The position numbers were made by a program, and so were the translations under genes. DNA of 64,000 bases. Source: Pyrococcus horikoshii OT3 (lineage in GTDB: Archaea; Methanobacteriota_B; Thermococci; Thermococcales; Thermococcaceae). The stretch spans positions 423,940 through 487,939 of the forward strand of contig NC_000961.1 of assembly GCF_000011105.1 (NCBI RefSeq). Reading direction: 5' to 3'. Below the pieces are notes generated by a model. The model made no database searches. It saw only the letters and a program-made list of their open reading frames with translations, and was not told the DNA's origin. Below are positions 8,369 through 19,796 of the stretch, piece by piece; position 1 is the first letter of the stretch, and every line of letters starts with the position of its first letter.

Positions 8369-8444
8369 TGGTAGCCCCGCCGGGATTCGAACCCGGGTCG
8401 CGGGATCCAAAGTCCCGCATGCTTGGCCGCTACACCACGGGGCT
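8369..8444 (-). tRNA. tRNA-Gln (anticodon TTG)
   Basis: On the minus strand the acceptor stem AGCCCCG pairs with CGGGGCT. The anticodon stem CGGGA/TCCCG holds the loop CTTTGGA, giving anticodon TTG (Gln, codon CAA). The T arm has GGTTCGAATCC and the 3' CCA is encoded at 8369-8371. There is no intron. A TATA-like AGTTTAAAAAC lies about 25-35 bases upstream (about 8470-8480). It marks the edge of the decayed accessory stretch, as tRNA genes often do for integrated elements. Confidence 0.95.
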
Positions 8445-8584
8445 ACTCCCAAATGATCGCGTGTATACCTAGGTTTTTAAACTTAACTTAACCTTCATAG
8501 TGTTTATGTTATTTCGATACTACTTCATTAAAATCATAGGAAAAGTTTAAGTAATTAAAAGTCACCATTCCTATGGTGAATTCG

Positions 8585-10546
<1,962 letters not shown>

Positions 10547-10559
10547 CAACTTGAGTTCC

Positions 10560-11537
10560 TCATCCTGGTATATACACTTTTCCCTGGGTTAGGAGGTATA
10601 TGAATGCTGAATATATAATCAGCAACGTTACAGCGGTCTTCCTTCCAATCTTATTGTTCCTAAAGAGGGAAACCGTTAGAATTATCATCACGAGAAGGGT
10701 TATCGGCATCACGATCTTTACTATGGAGGGGTCAACTCTTATCGGCCTTATCATCGATGCTATTCCAATGACCATCAATATGTCAAGTATATCAGCCCCT
10801 ATTATGTTCCCAACGCTAACGTTTGGAATCTTTTTCAGCGTTGCTGTTAAAGAGTTCGCAAATTCTGGGAGGGATGTTCCTATTGAGACCAGCGTAACTC
10901 CTATTACCACCTCAGGTATTCCTATAGCCCTCGCTATCTTCACAGCACTATCAACCACTAGTTCCGCTCCCAGGATTACCATTCCACCCGAAAGGAAGAG
11001 GATCAGAACGTCTCTAGTGACGTTACACCTAGATTTTTTCTCAACCTCTTCAAGTTTCACGTGTTTTCTGTACAAATAGTAGAGGAATGCAGCATATATT
11101 AAAACTAGTGTTAATCCCTCTATTCTGGATATCTCCCCGTTACTCATTAGGAGCCAGGCATAAAATGTTACCCCAACCATAATCAGGGAATTTTCACTTG
11201 CTATCTTATCCACATTAAGGGGCATTATCATGGCCGAAATCGCCAGGATTAGGGCTATATTTGCTAGGGCGCTTCCTACAGCATTTCCTATAGCTATTCC
11301 ACTGTTGCCCCTGTATGAGGAGATAGCAGAAACTGTTACCTCAGGTAGGGTTGTTGCAACGCTCGCTAATACTAGGGCTATCAAAAATTCGCTAACTTTG
11401 AAGGCTTCGGCTATCCTCGTTGCCGCTTCAACAAATATATCGCTTCCCTTAATGAGGAGTAGGAGTCCTGCTGAAAATATTAGGATCTCGAGTATTGTGA
11501 CTCCCACTCTACCTCCCAGAGAGGATATGCCGCTCAT
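10560..11537 (-). CDS. Ca2+/Na+ (K+-dependent or YrbG-type) cation exchanger
   Basis: This 325-residue integral membrane protein has about ten hydrophobic segments in two halves. Each half carries an alpha repeat: SVATTLPEVTVSAISS with GNAVGSALANI in the first, and SIGTSLPEFANSLTAT with GNIIGADILDI in the second. These TLPE/SLPE repeats form the ion site of the CaCA superfamily, which exports Ca2+ in exchange for Na+ or H+. Length matches bacterial and archaeal YrbG-like members. It lies 12 bases after the coiled-coil protein gene, so it shares the operon with a receptor and CheW. Confidence 0.92.
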   Translation of the reverse strand: MSGISSLGGRVGVTILEILIFSAGLLLLIKGSDIFVEAATRIAEAFKVSEFLIALVLASVATTLPEVTVSAISSYRGNSGIAIGNAVGSALANIALILAISAMIMPLNVDKIASENSLIMVGVTFYAWLLMSNGEISRIEGLTLVLIYAAFLYYLYRKHVKLEEVEKKSRCNVTRDVLILFLSGGMVILGAELVVDSAVKIARAIGIPEVVIGVTLVSIGTSLPEFANSLTATLKKIPNVSVGNIIGADILDILMVIGIASMIRPIRVDPSIVKIVMPITLLVMIILTVSLFRNNKIGRKTAVTLLIIYSAFIYLLTQGKVYIPG

Positions 11538-11549
11538 TTTAAAAATTAT

Positions 11550-12620
11550 TCATAGCCCGAGATCTTCTAGGATCTTCTTTATTTCATCCAGTTTCTTCTC
11601 TTTTCTGTCTTCTTCTTCGATATCCCCTCCAAGGGTAGCTAATAACTCTTGAACTTGCTTTTCTAATTTTTTCAGGTTCTCAAATTGAATCTTGAGCTTT
11701 TCATAAAACTCCTTCTCTATGGGAGTTACTGGAATTGGGCCCTCAACTTTTTCGGCGACGCTGTCTAACTTGCTCGTTAGATCGTAAATTTGATTATGAA
11801 TCCTTATAAAGCTCTTCTCGGGAGGTAGCTCTTTTCCATCTTCTTCCATTGGAAGTCTCAATCTTCTAAGCCCAACTATGACTGATGTAAGTTCTGAATA
11901 TACATCATCTTCTGGAACGGCTATCACTGCGAGTTTCCTGATCTCTTTAAGTAGCTCTACTAAGTTTTCCTTAAGCTTTTCGAACTCTTCAACGCCCTTT
12001 CCGGTAAGTACGTATACCTTTGAGATATCCCTTAGGGATAGGAGGCCCAACTTAGCCTGCATTAACCCATCTTTTACTCTCTCTGGTGGTAAATCTATAG
12101 AAATCGTTAATATGTCGAGGAACTCTTTCAATTCTTCATCTTTCTTCTTTTCTAGCATCTCCTCAAAGTTCTCTATTTCCTCCCTGAGCTCCTCTAAAAT
12201 CTCAGATTTTACACTCTCCTTAACGTCCTCCCTAAGTTTATCGGGTTCTATGGAGTTTATACTCTCGGAAAGTTCCTTAACTTTATCGTAAAGTCTCTCT
12301 AAAATGTTCATTTTTCCCTTGATTTCCTTAAATTCTTTCTCTAGGTGGGAGAGTCTCTTATCAAAACCCTCGATCCTTTTGGTCGTCTCTTCCTTCACGT
12401 TATTTATCCTGGCTTCGGCCTCCTTTATTTCCCTCCTAAACTCCTCTATTTTTTCCTGGAGTGAGGCCCTTGCATTATCTATTTTGGCTTCGCTCTCACT
12501 CACGAGATCTTTGAGTTCAAAGTACTTCGCGGTTACCTTATTAGTTATGTCTCGAACGTAATAGAGGGCCCCTATGATGATCACTATGGTGAAGATGAGA
12601 ATCGCGATGATTGGTGTCAT
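11550..12620 (-). CDS. Membrane-anchored coiled-coil protein of unknown function
   Basis: This 356-residue protein has one N-terminal membrane segment (residues 3-21), a long heptad-rich coiled coil (about 30-175), then a helical C-terminal module (about 185-335). That module matches the unknown protein encoded at 23171-23911: RLRLPMEEDGKELPPEKSFI parallels TKLPIEV...RLSPDEALIRM, and PVTPIEKEFYEKL parallels AITPLEIQLSQEV. It lies 67 bases after cheW. Its place beside a receptor that lacks a sensor domain suggests a part in the signalling array, but this is inference. Confidence 0.8.
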   Translation of the reverse strand: MTPIIAILIFTIVIIIGALYYVRDITNKVTAKYFELKDLVSESEAKIDNARASLQEKIEEFRREIKEAEARINNVKEETTKRIEGFDKRLSHLEKEFKEIKGKMNILERLYDKVKELSESINSIEPDKLREDVKESVKSEILEELREEIENFEEMLEKKKDEELKEFLDILTISIDLPPERVKDGLMQAKLGLLSLRDISKVYVLTGKGVEEFEKLKENLVELLKEIRKLAVIAVPEDDVYSELTSVIVGLRRLRLPMEEDGKELPPEKSFIRIHNQIYDLTSKLDSVAEKVEGPIPVTPIEKEFYEKLKIQFENLKKLEKQVQELLATLGGDIEEEDRKEKKLDEIKKILEDLGL

Positions 12621-12687
12621 CGTTCTCCTCCAAAGATAACAATTAACCGGGAAGTTAATTAAATTTTCTACAGAAGGAAAAATTAAA

Positions 12688-13125
12688 TCAGAAGCTCTCC
12701 CCTATAAGCTTGTCCAGGTCAAGCATTATTAACAATCTCTCTCCATTGTTTATTTTTGCTATCCCTTTTATCGCCTTCATATCAACCCTCGATGCCAAAG
12801 TTTTAGGTGGTTGCTCTATCTGATCTTCAGTTAACGTTATCACGTCAGAGACCGAGTCAACTATCACTCCAACTATTTCCCCATTTACCTCGGCTATTAT
12901 GATCTTCTTGTTGCTCAGGTCCCCATCGTCATAATATCCTAGGAGCTTTTTCAGATTGATGACGGTAGTTATTTGTCCTCTTAGGTTTATAACACCCTCA
13001 ACAAAGTCTGGAGCATTTGGGACTCTTGTTATTGGCATCATCTCCTTTATTTCCCTAACCTTTGAGATCTCTAAGCAGAATTCCTCATCCCCTAATCTGA
13101 ATGCTACGACCTGAATCTCTCCCAT
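12688..13125 (-). CDS. cheW: Chemotaxis coupling protein CheW
   Basis: This 145-residue cytoplasmic protein links receptors to the kinase CheA. Hallmarks are EIQVVAFRLGDEEFCLEI at the start, ITRVPNAPDFVEGVINLRG with the conserved Arg/Gly turn, and VGVIVDSVSDV later. GGAGGTG lies eight bases before the ATG at 13125. The gene follows the receptor gene by three bases and is clearly co-transcribed. It is the only cheW in the window; CheA carries its own CheW-like domain. Confidence 0.95.
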   Translation of the reverse strand: MGEIQVVAFRLGDEEFCLEISKVREIKEMMPITRVPNAPDFVEGVINLRGQITTVINLKKLLGYYDDGDLSNKKIIIAEVNGEIVGVIVDSVSDVITLTEDQIEQPPKTLASRVDMKAIKGIAKINNGERLLIMLDLDKLIGESF

Positions 13126-13128
13126 GTT

Positions 13129-14274
13129 TCACACCTCCAACTTCTCGAGTGTCTTATCCAACTCATCTTTAAGTTGGCTTACCTTATTCTTAATAACTTC
13201 TAGCTTTTCAATTGATCCTTTTACCGTTTCTGTAAGCTGAGTTGCAAAGTTTAAGTTGTCTGAGACATCTTTTGATATTGAGTCTATTCTTTCAACTAAC
13301 ATTTGGACTGAATTAGCTTGCTCATCTATTCCCTCTGAGAGTTCTTTGACCATGGTGGCGGTTTCATTAGCTCTCCTAGCTATGTCATCGAAAGCTGCTA
13401 TTAATTCTTGGATTGCCTCTTTAACCTCCTCCGTAACTTTTACGTTTTCTTGAATTGCCTCTATAACCCTATTGGTGTTTTCCTGCATTTCTTTGATCAA
13501 ATCTCTGATCTGTTCGGCCGCCTTCTTTGATCTATCTGCTAGTTCTCTAACATTCTCGGCCACGACAGCAAAACCCCTTCCGGCTTCTCCAGCTCTAGCG
13601 GCTTCTATGCTGGCGTTGAGGGCTAGTAAGTTTGTTTGACTCGCTATTGAAGATATAACGTACACTATTTCATCTATCTTTTTGGAGTATTCAGCTAAGA
13701 TGCTTATGGCATTGCTCATTTCCCGACTTGTTTCACTTATCTTAGATACCTTCAAGGCCACGTTATCGGATATTTCCTTTCCTTTTTCTGCCATCGATGA
13801 TGATTCTACGGCAAAATCTGAAAGTTGCTGTGCTTGAACGTTCATTTCCTCAATACCTGCTGATAGCGTTTGAATGTAGTCGTTAACTTCCGCTATTTTC
13901 ACGTTTTCGTTGTTAAGTCTAGAGACTAGTTCGTTAACCTCGTTAAGATCTCCTATTTCCATCTCCTTTATTTCCTTATCGAGGTCTTCAACGATGTTTC
14001 TGGTCTCCTTTACGCTTTCCTTTATCTTCTCTATATCTTTCTTAAATTTTGGAGTGTACTGTTTTGCTTTCAGTCTTAATGCAACTTTTTTAAGAACCTC
14101 CTCATCTTCTTTTGATAATCCTGGAGGAATTTTGGGCTCTTTTCCTTCGAGCAATTCTTTTAGGTATCTAATTATTGCTTTTACGAGAACTCCTTCCTCT
14201 TTCCCCTTAGCATTCGTAAAAAATAAGCCAAGGGCTAGTGTGGCGAAATGTAATGGGCTTTTTGAGATCCTCAA
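13129..14274 (-). CDS. Methyl-accepting chemotaxis protein without a sensor domain
   Basis: This 381-residue receptor has the universal hairpin tip [20 protein letters not shown] with [16 protein letters not shown], flanked by long methylation helices. The N-terminal about 95 residues hold only a short hydrophobic patch (LHFATLALGLFF) and no PAS, Cache or HAMP pattern, so it is probably cytoplasmic or weakly membrane-associated. The start is the TTG at 14274: GGAGGCGAG ends four bases upstream and no better ATG exists. It heads the operon with cheW, the coiled-coil protein, the exchanger and the zinc-ribbon gene. Confidence 0.9.
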   Translation of the reverse strand: MRISKSPLHFATLALGLFFTNAKGKEEGVLVKAIIRYLKELLEGKEPKIPPGLSKEDEEVLKKVALRLKAKQYTPKFKKDIEKIKESVKETRNIVEDLDKEIKEMEIGDLNEVNELVSRLNNENVKIAEVNDYIQTLSAGIEEMNVQAQQLSDFAVESSSMAEKGKEISDNVALKVSKISETSREMSNAISILAEYSKKIDEIVYVISSIASQTNLLALNASIEAARAGEAGRGFAVVAENVRELADRSKKAAEQIRDLIKEMQENTNRVIEAIQENVKVTEEVKEAIQELIAAFDDIARRANETATMVKELSEGIDEQANSVQMLVERIDSISKDVSDNLNFATQLTETVKGSIEKLEVIKNKVSQLKDELDKTLEKLEV

Positions 14275-14589
14275 GGTTCTCGCCTCCTTGGATAATTTTT
14301 ATTTTAGGATAACCTTATTATCATGACCCAGGAAGACTTATGAACTCTTCATTTTGCTCACTACCAATTATGACCTTCGTTAAAATATGTAAAAAAGTTT
14401 TCGTCTCTTCTTTTAATGAAGCCTAGTAGTTTTACATCTCCATTTTTGAAGTTTAGAAAATCTACAAAGCTACCTACACAACTACGTGCATAAAAATATT
14501 TTTATTAAGGAAGGTTTATCATTGTATAGAAGCCGAAAATATCATGATCGTCTTAGATATGCAACAAAATCCAAGTTGAGGGGTGGATT
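14275..14589. promoter_or_regulatory. Divergent promoter region of the two chemotaxis operons
   Basis: This 315-bp gap separates the minus-strand receptor operon from the plus-strand cheR operon. On the plus strand an AT-rich stretch GCATAAAAATATTTTTATTA (about 14489-14508) is a likely TATA region. On the minus strand CTAAAATAAAAATTATCC just before the GGAGGCGAG site is a candidate. No clear operator repeat or RNA gene is seen in it. Confidence 0.45.
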
Positions 14590-15432
14590 ATGCAATCTCA
14601 GAGGGCCTATGAACTTATAAAAGCCGAGATATTCAAGCGGTTAGGGGTTAATAGAACCGATGCTTACAAGGATTCCTATCTTCAGAGGAGGATCCGCGCA
14701 AGAATGAGAAAGCTAGGGATCTCTGACTATATGGAGTACTATAAGATACTAAAGAGCAACAAGGAAGAATTTGAGGAGTTATTGCTAACCATAGCGATCA
14801 ATGTTACCGAATTCTTTCGGGATCCTATCGTTTGGAAGACATTTCAAAATAAAATCCTACCTGAGTTAGTACAATTTAAAAAAAGTAAAGGATTTAGGTC
14901 AATTAAAATATGGAGTGCTGCATGTTCCACTGGCCAGGAGCCGTATTCTATTGCCATGACGCTTTATGAGGTTCTTGGAGAAAATTTAGGTGGATTTAGA
15001 GTTTCAATACTAGCTACGGATATTGACAAGGAAGCCCTTCAAATAGCAATGAGAGGTGAATACCCAGTAGATGCTGTCGAGAAGCAAGTTCCTAGGCATA
15101 TGATTTACAAGTACTTTGATAGGATAAGTGAAGAGAGATATAGAATAAAACCTCACGTCAAAAGGCTCGTTACATTTAGATGGTTTAATTTGCTCTCATC
15201 GATTTATCCAAAGGGTTTTGATGTTATATTCATCAGGAACGTTCTTATATACATGAGCAAAGAGGCCCAGGAGGATATATTTCGGAAGTTGTATGATTCA
15301 CTTGAGGATCATGGTTACCTAATACTTGGTAAAACTGAGACAATTCTTGGGAGATCCGCTAACCTTTTTAAGTTATATGATCTCGTTGCTAAGGTTTACA
15401 AGAAGAATTTGGGGGTGAAGGGGAATGGCTAG
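14590..15432 (+). CDS. cheR: Chemotaxis protein methyltransferase CheR
   Basis: This 280-residue enzyme methylates glutamates on receptors using SAM. It has the N-terminal helical domain (residues 1-75), LTIAINVTEFFRDP, the SAM site IKIWSAACSTGQEPYSIAM, LATDIDKEAL, and VIFIRNVLIYM before the final DHGYLILGKTE. Length is typical. GGGGTGG precedes the ATG. The stop overlaps the cheY start by eight bases. First gene of the large chemotaxis operon. Confidence 0.96.
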   Translation: MQSQRAYELIKAEIFKRLGVNRTDAYKDSYLQRRIRARMRKLGISDYMEYYKILKSNKEEFEELLLTIAINVTEFFRDPIVWKTFQNKILPELVQFKKSKGFRSIKIWSAACSTGQEPYSIAMTLYEVLGENLGGFRVSILATDIDKEALQIAMRGEYPVDAVEKQVPRHMIYKYFDRISEERYRIKPHVKRLVTFRWFNLLSSIYPKGFDVIFIRNVLIYMSKEAQEDIFRKLYDSLEDHGYLILGKTETILGRSANLFKLYDLVAKVYKKNLGVKGNG

Positions 15433-15787
15433 AGTATTAGTTGTAGATGACGCAGCTTTCATGAGGATGCTACTTAAGAAAATACTAACCCAAGCAGGTC
15501 ACGAAGTTGTTGGGGAAGCTAGTAATGGTAAAGAAGCCGTGGAAAAATACAAGCAACTTAAACCGGACTTAGTCACCATGGATATCGTCATGCCAGAAAT
15601 GGATGGGATAACGGCCGTTAAAGAGATAATGAAAATAGATCCCAACGCTAAGATAATAATGATCACCGCAGTAGGGCAGGAAGCCAAGGTAATGGAAGCC
15701 CTTAAGAGTGGGGCCAAAGGATACATCGTAAAACCCTTCCAAGCCCAGAAGGTTATAGAAGAAGTAAATAGAGTCCTATCATCGTAG
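15425..15787 (+). CDS. cheY: Chemotaxis response regulator CheY
   Basis: This 120-residue single-domain receiver carries the acidic pair Asp9-Asp10 (LVVDDAAF), the phosphoacceptor Asp53 (VTMDIVMPEMDG), the switch Thr in MITAVG and the Lys in YIVKPF. Phospho-CheY acts on the archaellum motor through CheF in archaea. It overlaps cheR by eight bases and lies between cheR and cheB. Confidence 0.96.
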   Translation: MARVLVVDDAAFMRMLLKKILTQAGHEVVGEASNGKEAVEKYKQLKPDLVTMDIVMPEMDGITAVKEIMKIDPNAKIIMITAVGQEAKVMEALKSGAKGYIVKPFQAQKVIEEVNRVLSS

Positions 15788-15804
15788 TGTCATGGTGATT
15801 CTAT

Positions 15805-16911
15805 ATGCCCCTTATGGGGAGAAAGATTAAGGTTCTCGTCGTTGATGATTCAGCCTTCATGAGGAAGGTGCTTAAGGATATTATAAACTCTGATCCGGAG
15901 CTGGAAGTTTGTGGGGAAGCTAGGGATGGCATTGAAGCAATTGAGATGGTTCAAAAGTGTAGACCTGATGTTGTAACGTTAGATGTTGAAATGCCTCGAA
16001 TGAATGGGTTAGATGCCTTGAGGGTGATAATGAAAAGGTATCCGGTTCCCGTTATCATGATAAGTGCCCTCACCCAGGAAGGGGCTGACGCTACTATAAA
16101 AGCTCTTGAATATGGAGCAATTGACTTTATTCCAAAACCTTCCTCATCAATCTCAATTAATATGAAGGAGTTGAAGGATGAAATCATAGCCAAGATAAAG
16201 GAAGCTGCAAAAGTTCCTAGGAGATTCCTTGAGCTTAGGAGAATAAGGTTACTTAGGGTTCAGAAAGCCAAGAAGGTAAAGCCTTCTGTTCCAGCTAGGA
16301 TTGCAGTTGCGATAGCCGCTTCAACTGGAGGCCCCCAGTCGTTGCTTAAGATATTCCCAAAGTTCCCAGAGGATTTAAAGGCTGGTATATTGCTCGTCCA
16401 GCATATGCCTCCCGGCTTCACAAGGTCTTTTGCAAAGAGACTTGATAGTGTCTCCAAGATTGATGTGAAGGAAGCCGAGGAAGGAGATGTTGTTGAGGAG
16501 GGGAAAGCTTACGTTGCCCCTGGAGATTACCATATGGAAGTTACACTCCGAGCTGGTAAACCGGTGATTACGCTAAACAAAAAGCCAAAAATTCATGGTG
16601 TGAGGCCTGCAGCAGATCCAATGATGATAACCGCTGCTCAGGTCTTCGGTAGGAGAACAGTAGGAGTTGTCATGACTGGTATGGGAAGGGATGGAGCTCA
16701 GGGGATTGTAGAAATAAAGAAGAAGGGTGGAATAACTATAGCTCAAGATGAGAAGACGTCAATAATCTTTGGAATGCCAAAAGCTGCTATAGAGACAGGA
16801 ATGGTAGATTACGTCGTTCCCCTAGAGAAGATACCTGAGACAGTTGTTAAAGCGGTAGAAATTATCAGGGGAGGTGGTAACCTTGGAAGACATGTCACAA
16901 TATCTAGATGA
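15805..16911 (+). CDS. cheB: Chemotaxis methylesterase/deamidase CheB
   Basis: This 368-residue two-domain protein removes methyl groups from receptors. The receiver domain (about 5-125) has Asp60 in [12 protein letters not shown]. The esterase domain (about 175-360) has the catalytic Ser in [10 protein letters not shown], His in [10 protein letters not shown] and Asp in [15 protein letters not shown] precedes the ATG at 15805. The 3' end overlaps cheA by about 38 bases. Confidence 0.96.
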   Translation: MPLMGRKIKVLVVDDSAFMRKVLKDIINSDPELEVCGEARDGIEAIEMVQKCRPDVVTLDVEMPRMNGLDALRVIMKRYPVPVIMISALTQEGADATIKALEYGAIDFIPKPSSSISINMKELKDEIIAKIKEAAKVPRRFLELRRIRLLRVQKAKKVKPSVPARIAVAIAASTGGPQSLLKIFPKFPEDLKAGILLVQHMPPGFTRSFAKRLDSVSKIDVKEAEEGDVVEEGKAYVAPGDYHMEVTLRAGKPVITLNKKPKIHGVRPAADPMMITAAQVFGRRTVGVVMTGMGRDGAQGIVEIKKKGGITIAQDEKTSIIFGMPKAAIETGMVDYVVPLEKIPETVVKAVEIIRGGGNLGRHVTISR

Positions 16912-19174
16912 ATTTTTGGCCGATGCGAGAGACAGAATTGATAGTCTTAGCAATGCAATCCTAACTTTAGAGAAGATTGTGAAAGAAGGGGGTAGTGAGG
17001 AAGAAAAGACTGAACTAATAAATCAAATATTTAGGGATGCTCATACGCTAAAGGGAACCGCTGCAACTATGGGGTTTATGAAGCTTAGTGAGACCGCTCA
17101 TAAGATGGAGAACATCTTTGATGCCATAAGGAATTCCCAGTTAGAGCTTACCCCTGAGCTTGTCGATCTTGTTCTTGATTTTCTCGATGCGATCGATGCC
17201 ATGGTTAACAACATCGAAGAGAGTGGTAATGAGGGAGATGTAGATGTTTCTGATCTATTTGAGAGGGCCGACGAATTTTTAGGCGGAAGTAAAAAAGAGA
17301 TAAAGCCTGAAGAAAAGCCTAAAGAAGCTGAAAAGAAAGAAGAAAAAGTCGCTGAGGAAGTTCCGTCCGCTGAAGGGAAAGTTTATTATATAAAGGTTAA
17401 GTTCCAGAAGGATGCTCCTTTAAAGGGTGTTAGAGCTTTTCTAATACTCTCAGATCTTGAGGAGAGAGGAGAAGTTATTTGGACAAATCCCGGAAGAGAG
17501 ATCATTGAAAATGGTAATCTAGAGGGAGATGTTGTTGAATTTAGAATAGTGAGTGAGACACCCAAGGAAGAACTTGAAACAGTCATTAAGAGGCATCCTG
17601 AAGTTGAATCCGTAGAGATAGTTGAGGAGAAGAAAAAAGAGGAAGCTGGGGAGAAAGCTGTAGAAGGTAAGGAATACGTTGTGAGAGTATACTTCCAGCC
17701 TGATACTCCTTTGAAAGGCCCCAGATCATATCTAATTCTTAATGACCTTGAGAAGATAGGCGAGATCTTATCTACAAATCCAAGTAGGCAGGATATAGAA
17801 GAGGGAAATCTCATCGAAAATAAGTTCTTTGAAGTTGTCCTTAGAACTAGTGAGAGTAAAGAAAAGATAAGCGAGATCTTAAAGAAGCATCCCGATGTTT
17901 TAAACTTCACGATCACGGAGAAGGAAGAGGAGAAGAAGGAGGAGAAAAAAGAAGCAAAGAAGCAACCTCCTAAGCAACCTAAGAAACCCCCGATAATAGA
18001 GACTCCAAAGGTCAAGATTTCTAGGGTAATCAAGATCGACGTTGGACACTTGGATAAGCTAATGAACCTAGTTGGAGAGCTCGTCATAACGAAGGGTAGG
18101 CTTGAGCAGATAGGGGAGAGACTTGGAGACAGGGAATTATTTGAGGCCCTTTCAACGTTATCAAGGCTTCTCACGGAGTTACAAGATGAGATAATGGAAA
18201 TGAGACTAACTCCAATTGCCGAAGTCTTCAACAAGTTCCCAAGGATGGTCAGGGATTTAGCCAGGAAGATGGGTAAGGAAGTGGAATTCGTTATGGAAGG
18301 TGCTGACATCGAGGTTGATAGGACGATCCTTGAGAAGCTCGGTGATGCGCTCGTTCACCTCCTTAGAAATGCCGTAGATCATGGAATAGAGCCCCCCGAG
18401 GAGAGGGTAAAGCTTGGTAAGCCGAGAGCTGGTAGAGTGGAACTAATAGCAAAGAGAGAGAAGAACCATGTCGTAATAATAGTTAGGGATGATGGTAGGG
18501 GAATCGATCCCGAAAAGGTGAAGAGGAAAGCTGTGGAGAGGGGCCTAATAACCCCGGAGGAGGCAGCAAATCTAAGTGATGAGGAAGCTATCAACTTGAT
18601 ATTCCTCCCAGGATTCAGCACGGCCGATAAAGTTACGGATGTATCTGGAAGAGGAGTTGGAATGGATGTTGTGAAGGAAGTCGTGAAGTCAATGAACGGT
18701 TCAATCTCAGTCCAAACTGAGGTTGGCAAGGGGACAACGTTTATACTTAAGCTACCCATAAGCATGGCGATAATCCAGGCTTTGCTGATAAGGGTTGAGG
18801 ATGAGACGTACGCGATTCCAATAAATAATATCCTGGAGACAATAGAGGTTGATCCCTCAATTCTCAAAACGGTAGGAGGTAAACCTGTCATAGTTCTAAG
18901 GGGAGAGATAATTCCCGTAATAATGTTGCATGAGCTCTTTGGTTTACCAGCTCCTCAAGTTGATAGATTTCCAGCTATAATAGTCGATCATGGGGCCCAG
19001 AAGGTTGCAATAGGGGTTGATGAGCTGTTACATAAGAGAGATATAGTGATCAAGAGCCTTGGAAAGTTCCTATCAAATGTCAGGGGCTTTGCAGGGGCTA
19101 CAATACTTGGCGACGGAAGTGTAGTTCTCATCATAGACATTGGAGGGCTGCTTGGAGGTGGATATAGTGGATGA
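16874..19174 (+). CDS. cheA: Chemotaxis histidine kinase CheA with tandem P2-like domains
   Basis: This 766-residue kinase has, in order: the HPt domain with phosphorylated His57 ([14 protein letters not shown]); an acidic linker; two similar domains at about 168-253 and 265-350 (both with PLKG then LILxDLE then TNP), matching the P2 response-regulator-docking type; a Lys/Glu/Pro linker; P3 dimerisation helices; the P4 ATPase ([31 protein letters not shown]); and a C-terminal CheW-like P5. A single P2 is usual. The start is uncertain: GTG 16874, TTG 16883 (best spaced from GGGGAGG) or ATG 16892. Confidence 0.95.
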   Translation: MVTLEDMSQYLDEFLADARDRIDSLSNAILTLEKIVKEGGSEEEKTELINQIFRDAHTLKGTAATMGFMKLSETAHKMENIFDAIRNSQLELTPELVDLVLDFLDAIDAMVNNIEESGNEGDVDVSDLFERADEFLGGSKKEIKPEEKPKEAEKKEEKVAEEVPSAEGKVYYIKVKFQKDAPLKGVRAFLILSDLEERGEVIWTNPGREIIENGNLEGDVVEFRIVSETPKEELETVIKRHPEVESVEIVEEKKKEEAGEKAVEGKEYVVRVYFQPDTPLKGPRSYLILNDLEKIGEILSTNPSRQDIEEGNLIENKFFEVVLRTSESKEKISEILKKHPDVLNFTITEKEEEKKEEKKEAKKQPPKQPKKPPIIETPKVKISRVIKIDVGHLDKLMNLVGELVITKGRLEQIGERLGDRELFEALSTLSRLLTELQDEIMEMRLTPIAEVFNKFPRMVRDLARKMGKEVEFVMEGADIEVDRTILEKLGDALVHLLRNAVDHGIEPPEERVKLGKPRAGRVELIAKREKNHVVIIVRDDGRGIDPEKVKRKAVERGLITPEEAANLSDEEAINLIFLPGFSTADKVTDVSGRGVGMDVVKEVVKSMNGSISVQTEVGKGTTFILKLPISMAIIQALLIRVEDETYAIPINNILETIEVDPSILKTVGGKPVIVLRGEIIPVIMLHELFGLPAPQVDRFPAIIVDHGAQKVAIGVDELLHKRDIVIKSLGKFLSNVRGFAGATILGDGSVVLIIDIGGLLGGGYSG

Positions 19175-19796
19175 GAAGTGGGAAGAATACTTGAAGAATC
19201 TTGATGAGATGTCAAAAAGTGCCCTACTGGAGACGTTTAATATAGGGGCTTCCCATGCAGCAACAGCTCTAAGTGAGATGACAGGTAAAGAAGTAAACAT
19301 CTCCGTCCCAGACCTTAAGATAATAGCCATTAAAAATGTCCCAGAAGTTGTTGGTGAGGATGTAAAGGTAGCCGTTTATATTGAACTGGGAAAAGATTTT
19401 AGTAGCCATGCATTCTTTATCGCCGATTACGAAGATGCATTAAGGATGTTTGACATAATTATGGGTAATCCCTTAGGAACAACGAAAGAGATGGATGAGA
19501 TGGTAAAGTCTTCTTTCATGGAAGTTGGAAATATTCTAATCTCGGCATTTGCAAACGCTCTTAGTGAGTTCCTAGGGATCACGATAGAACAGACACCCCC
19601 CAGTTTAGCCATTGATTTCCTCCCAGCAATCCTAGATTTCGCTTTAGCTGATATAGGGAAGTACTGTGATTATACAATAATTTTGCAAACGAATATTAAA
19701 ATCAGCGATGTTAAATTTGAGGAACACTTCCTACTCTTTCCAAAGCCAGAAGACATGAAGAAGATCCTTGAAAAACTGCTGGGGGGATTCGCATGA
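19167..19796 (+). CDS. cheC: CheY phosphatase CheC
   Basis: This 209-residue member of the CheC/FliY/CheX family dephosphorylates CheY-P. It carries two active-site-like helices: ALLETFNIGASHAATALSEM near the start and SSFMEVGNILISAFANALSE in the middle, each with the Glu and Asn pair. I chose GTG 19167, with GGAGGTG at 19154-19160 and an eight-base overlap with cheA; the frame is open further upstream to TTG 19140. Its stop overlaps the next gene (ATGA). It also binds CheD in other systems. Confidence 0.92.
   Translation: MDEKWEEYLKNLDEMSKSALLETFNIGASHAATALSEMTGKEVNISVPDLKIIAIKNVPEVVGEDVKVAVYIELGKDFSSHAFFIADYEDALRMFDIIMGNPLGTTKEMDEMVKSSFMEVGNILISAFANALSEFLGITIEQTPPSLAIDFLPAILDFALADIGKYCDYTIILQTNIKISDVKFEEHFLLFPKPEDMKKILEKLLGGFA

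Noticed and set aside
8369..8444. Attachment-site duplication of the tRNA-Gln 3' end.
   Set aside because: No second copy of the T arm and acceptor sequence was found near 4800-5600 or elsewhere in the window.
17386..18309. 307-codon minus-strand frame.
   Set aside because: Shadow of cheA; Ser/Phe/Leu-rich composition typical of an antisense frame and no ribosome binding site.
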